This document shows, one piece after another, positions 22,168-30,619 of a stretch of 64,000 nucleotides of DNA. The DNA lies in assembly GCA_024220505.1 (NCBI GenBank), contig JAKZZE010000013.1:930001-994000 (forward strand). Direction: 5' to 3'. This stretch comes from Rhizopus arrhizus. Taxonomy: Eukaryota; Mucoromycota; Mucoromycetes; Mucorales; Rhizopodaceae. The notes below the pieces were generated by a model. The model worked only from the letters and a program-made list of their open reading frames with translations, was not told the origin of the DNA and did no database searches. A program made the position numbers and the translations under genes. Position 1 is the first letter of the stretch; each line of letters begins with the position of its first letter.

Positions 22168-23812
22168 CAGTTGCCGTCAAAACTGGTCGCATGTTTTCAT
22201 ATTTTGCCTATACACGTTGCGGTCTACTTCATTTCTTAGTTTATAGCAATGTAGTATACACCATTCGAAAGAGCAAACTCTGGGTAGCTCAGTGGTAGTA
22301 CAAGTATTGCAGTAGATCCAGTGTATCGGTAATAACTGGCCCTCAAAGTCCGACGGTACATGCGACCAGTTTTGACGGCGTTTATAAGTGACATAATATA
22401 GTCACAAAAATGTGACTTAATTGTAAATTTTTATATTTTTTTCTTCTCTTTCTTCTATTATAATAATATTGTCTACATGTAAGTGTTTTTTTGCTACATT
22501 GCGACACCCCATTAAGAAGTTGCACCATTGCAGATTCGACATGCGCGCAATTGCAACTGACAAAGTAAACAGCATTTCCTCATTGCTAAGATCCAAGAAG
22601 TCAAACAGCAAAGTAGCAAAACAAGTTGGTGTTAGTCGTACTACTGTTCAGAAGTACTGCTCATCTCTGAAGATGAGTGGAAATGTTGATGAAGGTGGTC
22701 GTCCATCTCTAATTAGTCAACGCATGGTAAGCTACATCCGGAGATTAGTCACCTTGGGAAGAAAAAATTATGCTGTAGAGATCCAAAAAGCTCTAAAAGA
22801 AGAATTTGGAATGTCTGTAAGTGACAGTACCGTACGCCGCGTCCTTAAAAAAGCTGGCTTTATAGCATTTGTCAAGCCTCAAAAACCATTGCTGCGAACG
22901 CAAAACATCATTAAACGCCTTCAATGGGCTAAATCGCACCAACATTGGACTGTGGACGACTGGAAACGTGTCATATTCTCAGATGAGACCAAAATAAATC
23001 ATTTTGCATCCGACGGAAAGGCTTATACATGGAAACTACCCCATGAGGAGTTGAACTCGCGACATGTACAGCAAACCGTCAAGCATGGGGGTGGCAATAT
23101 TATGGTCTGGAGCTGCATTACATGGGAAGGCGTTGGGTGGATAGTTGATGTAGGTCATCGTATGAATAGCGAGACCTATCTTGAGGTCTTAAAAGATGAC
23201 TTACTGAAGACAATGGAGAGTTATGGCTTGGATTCTTCCAAAATAGTGTTTCAGCAGGATAATGATCCCAAGCATACATCGAAGGTAGTGAAAGAATGGA
23301 TTGACCAGCAGCCATTCGAGGTATTGGAATGGCCTCCTCAGTCCCCAGACCTAAATCCTATAGAGCATATGTGGGCACATTTAAAGAGAGAGCTATTTCA
23401 TAGCTATGAGGCACCACCAAGTAGTATGCATGAGCTATGGGAGCGTATAGGTAAGACCTGGTATGCCATTTCTAAAGAGGAATGCCAAAAATACATCGAA
23501 AGTATGCCGAAAAGGTGTGCTGCAGTTATTAAAGCAAAAGGTCGTTGGACTAAGTATTGATTTTTTTAAATAAAGTGTATCAAAACGTTTACTTATAAAC
23601 GCCGTCAAAACTGGTCGCATGTACCGTCGGACTTTGAGGGCCAGTGATTACCGATACACTGGATCTACTGCAATACTTGTACTACCACTGAGCTACCCAG
23701 AGTTTGCTCTTTCGAATGGTGTATACTACATTGCTATAAACTAAGAAATGAAGTAGACCGCAACGTGTATAGGCAAAATATGAAAACATGCGACCAGTTT
23801 TGACGGCAACTG
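22168..23812 (+). mobile_element. Tc1/mariner element D (apparently intact)
   Basis: A 1645-bp element with TIR CAGTTGCCGTCAAAACTG then GTCGCATG, TA at 22166-22167 and 23813-23814. The end regions are about 220 bp, almost perfectly matched, each with an inverted inner copy of the motif (near 22354 and 23600). It carries an uninterrupted transposase and is a candidate autonomous copy. Confidence 0.96.
22541..23560 (+). CDS. Tc1/mariner transposase (element D), intact
   Basis: A 339-residue protein, normal length for Tc1. The start at MRAIATDKVN fits the family better than upstream codons inside the TIR. Two HTH segments bind the ends (residues about 8-45 and 60-105), with the GRP linker GGRPSL at 52-57. 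Catalytic residues are Asp148 (FSDETK), Asp240 (QQDNDPKH) and Glu275 (NPIEHMW), with 34 residues between the last two. The KHGGGNIMVWSC loop is present. It should cut D-type ends and reinsert at TA in the nucleus. Short untranslated regions separate it from inner TIR motifs on both sides, which may hold its promoter. Activity is inferred from intactness only. Confidence 0.95.
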   Translation: MRAIATDKVNSISSLLRSKKSNSKVAKQVGVSRTTVQKYCSSLKMSGNVDEGGRPSLISQRMVSYIRRLVTLGRKNYAVEIQKALKEEFGMSVSDSTVRRVLKKAGFIAFVKPQKPLLRTQNIIKRLQWAKSHQHWTVDDWKRVIFSDETKINHFASDGKAYTWKLPHEELNSRHVQQTVKHGGGNIMVWSCITWEGVGWIVDVGHRMNSETYLEVLKDDLLKTMESYGLDSSKIVFQQDNDPKHTSKVVKEWIDQQPFEVLEWPPQSPDLNPIEHMWAHLKRELFHSYEAPPSSMHELWERIGKTWYAISKEECQKYIESMPKRCAAVIKAKGRWTKY

Positions 23813-24391
23813 TAGTCCACCCACTGTATGTTACGTTCATTCTCGCACAGTTTAAAGATACTCTAGAAAGCTTTTTCCACGAAATTCACACCTGTCGGCT
23901 GGAAGACATGCTATTGTCTCTTCTGCCATGAAGTACTATATCGAGCTGTATATTATTACTGATCATCGAACAATAGCGAAAGAGCTATTTAAGGAGTTGG
24001 GTAAGTTTGGTTACTTGTTGATGTATTGTTCAGGAGTGAACGCGCTGAGATCCATAAACTGCCACCGAGAGCTAAAAAAAGAAGGCATTTTTTAAAAAAG
24101 GATCATTGAAAAAAGCAGATGACCTGAGCAAAAAGGCATCGCAACTGGTCAAGTCAAGAGTGACGACCAGTAGCGTTCTCAGCTGAAGCAAAGACTAGCA
24201 TCTAGTGATCAGATGGAGTAAAGTACTATAGAGTAGTATCAAACGACATTTTGCTCCCTCATTACATCGACATTACAGTAAAGCACAGCAGCCGTAGGAT
24301 GAACATGTGCTGTCACATAGCTACTCAGGGACCAGTTTAGACATATCAGCTTTATGACCATAACATAAACTCAACGACTTGTCTGCATATA

Positions 24392-26042
24392 CAGTAGGTG
24401 GAAAAATGGTCCGGATGTTTTTAAATTATTCACAAATATCGCTATATCTTTACCAAATCTCAATCAAATTGAACAGAACAAATATTATTTTGAAGAGAAA
24501 ACATTACTTTATTTTTAGTAAATATTTCATATGTCACACCAAAGTTCAAAGGGAGCTACAAAAGATCAAATATTTCAGCAACATCCGGACCATTTTTCAA
24601 GGTGCCCTATAGAATTTTAATTACCCAGATTGTTCAATGCTGCTGACTCAGAAGCCGTCACTTTTGTCTCAGATTATTAATAATACATTAGATTCGTATT
24701 AATAATCAAAAAAAATATAAATATCTACTTTTTTTGCTGATTTAGCAGGTCTTCTTCCGTTATTATTGCTGTTTTATACAAATATGGTTCGCTCTTTGCC
24801 TTTGGATGTACAAGATAACATCAAGTCCTTACTCAAATCTGGTCGTTCTTAATTACCCATCATAAAACGAGTGCCTGGAGTCAAGAAAAGCACCATCAGT
24901 GACTATAAGCGAAGATGGTTTCCTAACATGAGGCCCCTTAAACCAGGCCGCAAGTCCGAAATTACTGCTACAACCAAGTCCTACATCAGACGGTCAGTCA
25001 TAACAGGCAAATTAAAGACGGGGAAGGATGTACAACGATATTTATGTGACGTTGGATGCGCAATTGGCTACTCTGCTTGCTTAAAACTTTTAAAATCGAT
25101 GGGATTCCAGGCCCGTATTAAGAAGCGCAAGCCGTTTTTAAAGGCTATTCATATGAAAAAGCGATTTGCATGGGCCAACGCCCACAAGGATTGGACAAAA
25201 GATGATTGGCATCGTATGGTATTCTCTGACGAGACTAAGGTAAACGTTTGGGGATCAGACGGTGTGAAGTACTACTGGAAGAGAGTAGGTGATAAGCTTC
25301 GATTCCACCATCTTGACTTAACAGTAAAAGGAGGGGGAGGCAGCGTTATGATGTGGGGCTGTATTACATACGATGGTCCTGGGTATGCTTGTCGTATCTA
25401 TGATGGAACAATGGAGAAAGAGGATTATGTACATATATTGGACACAACGCTAATGGACACCCTAAATTACTACAATTATGACCCTAAAAGCATCTACTTC
25501 CAGCAGGATAACGATCCGAAACATACGTCGAAGGTCGCAAAAGCTTGGTTTGAAGAGAACAACTTCGACAGCAAGTCTATTTACAGTTGGCCTGCTCAAA
25601 GCCCTGATCTAAACCCGATTGAACACGTTTGGCATCACCAGAGGCTAAGGTTAAGTGCGTATGAAACCAGAGCTAAAGGCGTACATGAACTATGGGATCG
25701 AATTGAAGAACAATGGGCGATATTTACAAAGGATAATTGTAGAAAGTATATAGACAGTATGCCGGATAGAATCAAAGTTGTTATTCAAGCAAAAGGGGGA
25801 TATACAGACTACTAGCAGATATTATGGAGCACCCTGAAAAATGGTCCGGATGTTGCTGAAATATTTGATCTTTTGTAGCTCCCTTTGAACTTTTGTGCGA
25901 CATATCAAATTGTTACTAAAAATAAAGTAATGCTTTCTCTTCAAAATAATGTTTGTTTCGTTCAATTTGACTGAGATTTGGTAAAGCTATAGCGATATTT
26001 GTGAATAATTTAAAAACATCCGGACCATTTTTCCACCTACTG
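24392..26042 (+). mobile_element. Tc1/mariner element G
   Basis: A 1651-bp element, TIR CAGTAGGTGGAAAAATGG then TCCGGATG, TA at 24390-24391 and 26043-26044. Inverted inner copies (CATCCGGACCATTTTTC near 24583 and its complement near 25837) lie in each end. It is nested in N1. Confidence 0.96.
24784..25815 (+). pseudogene. Tc1 transposase of G, one nonsense codon
   Basis: A 343-residue frame open except for TAA at 24850-24852 in the N-terminal HTH region (RS-stop-LPIIKRV), explicable by a single CAA-to-TAA change. From 24871 on it is uninterrupted. The catalytic motifs FSDETKVNVWGSDG, FQQDNDPKHTSK and SPDLNPIEHVWHH are intact; the second Asp and Glu are separated by 37 residues, longer than the 34 or 35 of its neighbours. 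Initiation downstream would lose half of the first HTH. Recently inactivated. Confidence 0.93.
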
Positions 26043-26360
26043 TACTTAGCATTATTTACGTGAATACGTTAGAGTACCATTATTTGAAGATATCTGATGT
26101 ATACCTTCAGAGTGATAGCGGCGTAAAGTATAAATTAAAATCCATAACTGTATAGGTACGCGGTATCAGTGTAAGGTATATAAATTACTGGTGTGCTCAA
26201 AGTCTGGATTTAAGTCATATAAAGCATGTTTGGCATCAGCTCAAACTTAATCTGACACCACATGAAGTCGAAGAAAGAGGTGTCAGAAAGCTTTAGCAGT
26301 TTGTGGATGTAGAGCGAAATAAACTCAATGCAAATGCTTGCAAGAGGTATATCAATAGTA

Positions 26361-27963
26361 CAGTAAGGGACAAAATCAGTCCGTTTTTTGGTTTTTTCGC
26401 AATGCCTCGCCGGGAATTAAACTTAGAGCTTCGCTTTGCTGACGAAACATTTGCACGCAAGCTAGACAAAATTATTGGTGTAACCTAATTGCTTCTACCA
26501 CCATTTTCTCTGTAGTTATGGCGGAAAAAGTGATTTTCCGTGATTGTTGCTAACGCCCGATTTTGCATTAGACACCATATCTCCAGAAACAGTCACTGGA
26601 CTGACTTGAGATTTAGTTTGGTACGTCTTATGACGTCAGTGAATGCTAACGTGTTCTCATATTTTAGCTTCTTTTATTTTTTTACATTTTTTCTTTTTCC
26701 TCATTTACCTCATCTCAGATTAGCCAAACACGCCATGACAGCAAAGAATGCCGACAAACATGCCCAAATTGAAAACATGTTGAACCACTCCATTCCATGG
26801 GATGTAATTAAAAAAAAAGTAAGCTGTGGAAAGTCCATGATTCGAAGAATTTCAAGGAAAACCAAGTTGCAGTCAAAAAATAGCGCGGGTAGACATCATT
26901 TACTCACACCTAGGAAGGAAACCAAAGCAGCTAGAGACATAAGACTTGGCTTATCTAAAAGCGCAGCCGATGCTTCCTTTGGCGTTAAAAAACCAGATCA
27001 AATGGTCAATCCAAGAACAATTGCTCGTACTTTGAAACGCAAAGGTCTAAAATCGACTAAGAAAAAGACGGTACTTCCACTTAATAATGACAAGCAAAAG
27101 GCACGATATGATTGGGCAAAGGCTCATAAAGACTGGTCCGAGACTGATTGGGAACGCGTTGTCTTTTCTGATGAGACAAAGATCCAAAAAAGAGGGTCTA
27201 ATGGCTTAGAATACGCTTGGAAAGAGGATAATGCACCTTATCGAGACCATCACTACAAAAAGAAACATGCTTATGGAGGAGACGGGATCATGCTTTGGAG
27301 TTGCATAACTATACACGGAGGGGGCTACATGTCCTGGCTACAAAGTAATGTAAATGGTGAGCTATACACGTCAGTACTTGAGGAGGAATACAAGGAGACA
27401 TTGAAGTATTATGGCCTGCAAAGTAAGGACATGATCTTTCAACAAGATAATGCAAGCATCCATTGTGCTTCAGCTCCTTCAAAATGGTTCCAAAAGAACA
27501 AGATTAAGCTCCTGAGTTGGCCAGCATACTCCCCTGACCTTAACCCAATTGAAAATGCATGGTCCATGCTTAAAAAGAAGGAACAGATGACAAGACCACC
27601 TTCTTCTGTGGTTGAGACTGACCAAGCATTTTTTGACCGGGTTTCGAAGCTTTGGTATGACCTAGCAACTCCAGAGTACTGTAGAAACCTTATTCACTCT
27701 ATGCCCCGTCGAGTTCGGGACGTAATCCAGCGTAAGGGCCGCGATACCAAGTACTAATCGAAATTCAAAAAAATAAAAATACATTATTTTCAATATATCT
27801 TCTTATAACATGGCGGAAAATAAAAAATACCATTTCCGACAAATATTGTCAACTTTGTTGAAGGAAGAGACAAATTTTTCGTCAGCAAAGCAGAGCTCTA
27901 AGCTTAATTCCCGGCGAGGCATTGCGAAAAAACCAAAAAACGGACTGATTTTGTCCCTTACTG
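26361..27963 (+). mobile_element. Tc1/mariner element H (apparently intact)
   Basis: A 1603-bp element, TIR CAGTAAGGGACAAAATCA then GTCCG, with matched ends of at least 60 bp and TA at 26359-26360 and 27964-27965. It is nested in N1 between INS and MPAK codons. The inner inverted motif seen in other families was not found here. Confidence 0.96.
26735..27757 (+). CDS. Tc1/mariner transposase (element H), intact
   Basis: A 340-residue protein starting MTAKNADKHAQIE; the open frame extends upstream to 26540, but that part is TIR-derived and T-rich. N-terminal HTH segments span about residues 5-130, including KSMIRRISRKTK. Catalytic motifs are FSDETKIQKRGSNG, FQQDNASIHC and SPDLNPIENAWSML, with 34 residues between the last Asp and Glu. 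It has NASIH in place of the NDPKH of most neighbours, and GGDGIMLWSC in the central loop, so it forms a distinct branch. The full catalytic set and good TIRs make it a candidate autonomous element. Confidence 0.95.
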   Translation: MTAKNADKHAQIENMLNHSIPWDVIKKKVSCGKSMIRRISRKTKLQSKNSAGRHHLLTPRKETKAARDIRLGLSKSAADASFGVKKPDQMVNPRTIARTLKRKGLKSTKKKTVLPLNNDKQKARYDWAKAHKDWSETDWERVVFSDETKIQKRGSNGLEYAWKEDNAPYRDHHYKKKHAYGGDGIMLWSCITIHGGGYMSWLQSNVNGELYTSVLEEEYKETLKYYGLQSKDMIFQQDNASIHCASAPSKWFQKNKIKLLSWPAYSPDLNPIENAWSMLKKKEQMTRPPSSVVETDQAFFDRVSKLWYDLATPEYCRNLIHSMPRRVRDVIQRKGRDTKY

Positions 27964-28020
27964 TATGCCAGCCAAAGTAGAAGCACTATTTGAAGCAAAG
28001 GGAAGACTGAAGTGTTTTAA

Positions 28021-28347
28021 GTATTCAAAAATAGGACAGAGAAGAATTAACGAGACCGAACAATAGTTCTAAAGCCGAGTACTTTCATTAAAGAAAGATT
28101 TCAAGGCTATTTATATTAGTTGAGCAAGACCTGAGATTAGATGACAAAAGATAGTTACGACCGATATAATTTGACATGTATAAGAAAAAATTTATAGACA
28201 GATGCTAATAATCAACTGTTGAGATGAAGGTGAAACTTGGCTATGTAGGACAGTGATAATTATCAGGATCTATTCTTATTCAAACTCATTTGTAAAGATT
28301 TAGTTCAGAATGATAAGACTGTATCTTATTGACATGTCAAAACATGA
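28021..28347 (+). repeat. inverted duplication, left arm
   Basis: About 327 bp, nearly identical to the reverse complement of 28763-29090, with a 415-bp spacer. It starts where the N1 transposase C-terminus fades and runs into the gypsy RNase H fragment. Little divergence between arms implies a recent event or gene conversion. Confidence 0.88.
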
Positions 28348-28516
28348 CATTGAAGTAATGCTGTGCCAACGCGATTCGGATAATAACCGTGTGTATACTG
28401 TTGCTCTCGCATCTCGCTCATTAGCACCCAATGAACATAATTATGGCGTTTCTGAAATCGAAGCTCTGGCAATCGTTTGGGGTATTAAGAAGTTTTCGCA
28501 CTATCTCACCGGAACT
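28300..28516 (+). pseudogene. Ty3/gypsy RNase H fragment
   Basis: The frame reads IDMSKHDIEVMLCQRD, VALASRSLAPNEHNY and EIEALAIVWGIKKFSHYLTG, the middle of a gypsy RNase H domain, which degrades RNA in RNA-DNA hybrids. It differs from the copy at 4480-4740 at many positions and so represents another family. It is cut by N2 at TA 28516-28517 and by the inverted arm upstream; the first catalytic Asp region is altered (LIDMSK where TDASK is usual). Confidence 0.85.
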
Positions 28517-28517
28517 A

Positions 28518-28762
28518 CAGTAGGTGAAAAAATATGAGCAATCTCTGTTCGATTTGTCTTCATATTTTTTTATTTTAAGGTATACATTCGCCAGAGCTTT
28601 GATATCACATAAGCTAACTAAGAAAGCAAAAGTGCATATAATACACTGAAGAGATTGACTGTACTTGAAGTACAAGCTTTTTAAAAAGAGAAAGACAGTC
28701 ATAAAAAAGCCAATGATGATTTTTCAAAATTCGCTATGTTTATTTAATATTTTCTATGTCTT
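28518..28762. mobile_element. Tc1/mariner N2, terminal fragment
   Basis: Starts CAGTAGGTGAAAAAATAT after TA 28516-28517 and matches the first 245 bp of N3 (63490 on). It breaks abruptly at 28762 into the right arm of the inverted duplication, so it is a terminal fragment without transposase. Confidence 0.85.
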
Positions 28763-29090
28763 TATCATGTTTTGACATGTCAATAAGATACAGTCTTATC
28801 ATTCTGAACTAAATCTTTACAAATGAGTTTGAATAAGAATAGATCCTGATAATTATCACTGTCCTACATAGCCAAGTTTCACCTTCATCTCAACAGTTGA
28901 TTATTAGCATCTGTCTATAAATTTTTTCTTATACATGTCAAATTATATCGGTCGTAACTATCTTTTGTCATCTAATCTCAGGTCTTGCTCAACTAATATA
29001 AATAGCCTTGAAATCTTTCTTTAATGAAAGTACTCGGCTTTAGAACTATTGTTCGGTCTCGTTAATTCTTCTCTGTCCTATTTTTAATAC
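28763..29090 (-). repeat. inverted duplication, right arm
   Basis: Reverse complement of 28021-28347; see the left arm. The inner junction cuts N2, so the duplication, or the N2 truncation tied to it, post-dates the N2 insertion. Confidence 0.88.
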
Positions 29091-30619
29091 ATAAATCACT
29101 TCAGGACCAAATAAGTGAATGCGGCAACTTGCGAGGGGGAGTCGTAAGTTTCTCTTGAAGGAAATAGAAGTATGCTTTTCGAACTTCGTCTGAATAGATA
29201 TTGTAAACTAAGTTTCGTTCTTTCCTAGGAGATGCTTCCGTCATATCAGTGCCCTTAGGTTCATGAATCTCGGTTTACTACTTTTTATTTCTGATGTACT
29301 TATGCAAATCCGCTCAAATTCGTTAAGCGAGAACTAATTACCTACTATAAAAGCAGTCACTTTTTCCCAAGTCTTGTCTACAATCCCATCTCCAGCATCT
29401 TTGTGAACAAAATTCATTCTCAAAATAAATAACTAAGGAAAGATAAAACTCAAATAGTTGGTTAATTTGTTTGTAATAGGTGGCCAGTTTATTTTCAAAA
29501 AGCTAGACAACTCAGCCTCAAACATTTGATCAAATTAACCTCTTCATCCCGATCAGTTTAGTCTCACGAAAATGCGCAATCTTTTTAAAAATAAAGCGGA
29601 CGGGGTTCCTGTACAATCTGTAAAACGGGAGTGGAAGCACCTTAAACGATATGAACTACCAAAGCGAAACAGCGTAGGTGAATAACTTTGTCGGCCTCAA
29701 TTATAGAGAAGCTATATACGTCGGTGTACGTAGCTTCGCAGCAATTATAGTATAGATTGCGCGCGTTAAAATTGCAGACCATCTTATATGTAACTTTTTG
29801 GTTGTTTGAAATAAAATTTATGCAAAATATTTTATCTGCTCTAAAAATACTTGTAATATATAAGTTTTGTAAATAGTTTGTTAATATTTTGTATACAATT
29901 GTACATACAATGCTGTACGTATACATATGTGGGTGTTATATTTCTAATGTAGGTGCAGGTACCATGGGGTTTCCTGTCTTGCAAAACTATTTCTTTCTTT
30001 CTTTTTTTTCTTCTTTTTGGCATTTTATCGTATTTTATAGAAATGTGCCAGACTAGTATACAAGAGAAAGGATGCTAGTTAACACAGTGTGACCAATACG
30101 GTGTGAAGCCGAGCTTCTGTATCAACTGAGAAGCGACCCACCTGAAAATTGCACGTAGAGTAGCTGAAAAAATTTGAGGTACCTTTTGCCAAAATCGACA
30201 GTTTTTGCTGCATTAAAAGGTGCATGCCAGCTACCGACTTGAGACTCCCATCATACAGTGCACAACGAAACCCTTCAAGTGTTTTTTTTTTCGTTTTTTG
30301 CTTGTCACTAAGTATTGAGTACCACAATTGGTAGCGTGCTATACTTCATTTGAAAGCTACGGTGACAGAGTACTTGGATAATGCTAAAATTCAGAGCTCC
30401 ATGTAATGACTGCGGAGCAATGGGGATTTAAAAACAGACACACACTTCACACCCGTCGAGATTTTTGGCAAAATTTAGTAAAAACACGATTTAGACAAAT
30501 GTGATTGGCTGATGGCCGATTTTATTTTTTATTTTTCAATTTTTTTTCACAAAGTACTAAAAAATGCAGTCAAATAAAGTTTCTGCTCAAAAAAATAAAA
30601 AATTACAGTGCAAATTTAT
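29091..30619. other. stretch without confirmed genes
   Basis: A TATA box (CTATAAAAGC near 29346) precedes a 37-codon frame at 29572-29685 (starts MRNLFKNKADGV, includes KREWKHLKRYELPKR), which could be a first exon or the start of an LTR element; I cannot confirm either. Near 30347 is TCATTTGAAAGCTACGGT, identical to a stretch inside the E2 end (near 41125), suggesting an old Tc1 end. CCGTCGAGATTTTTGGCAAA at 30453-30472 recurs at 51897. Confidence 0.4.

Larger units (their letters stand above)
21693..23826 (-). mobile_element. Tc1/mariner element C2 (internally deleted, carries D)
   Basis: The left end CAGTGGGTGAAAAAACTC at 21693 follows TA 21691-21692. The C-terminal transposase region follows on the minus strand up to D's insertion at TA 22166-22167. 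Right of D only a short tail, CCACCCACTG, remains before TA 23827-23828, so most of the interior is deleted. The left flank is LINE and the right flank is N1 transposase, so the flanks do not match. Confidence 0.8.
23829..28027 (+). pseudogene. ancient Tc1 transposase N1, split by G and H
   Basis: Three pieces, 23829-24389, 26045-26358 and 27966-28027, read in order as one decayed transposase. They run from RYSRKLFPRNSHLSAGRHAIVSS through HYIDITVKH to the joint HI-LSIIYVNTLEYHY across G. Next come SLDLSHIKHVWHQLKLNL (normally SPDLNPIEHVWHQLKLKL) and INS-MPAKVEALFEAKG across H. The catalytic Glu of NPIE is replaced by Lys, and stops are frequent, so this is an old copy. The C-terminus matches N3 at 63716. 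N-terminus and left TIR are missing at the C2 junction. The TA joins are exact. Confidence 0.85.

Noticed and set aside
23829..23935. Continuation of the LINE endonuclease on the minus strand right of C2
   Set aside because: The plus strand reads convincingly as Tc1 N1 (RYSRKLFPRN, GRHAIVSS) in register with the rest of N1; the LINE match was weak.
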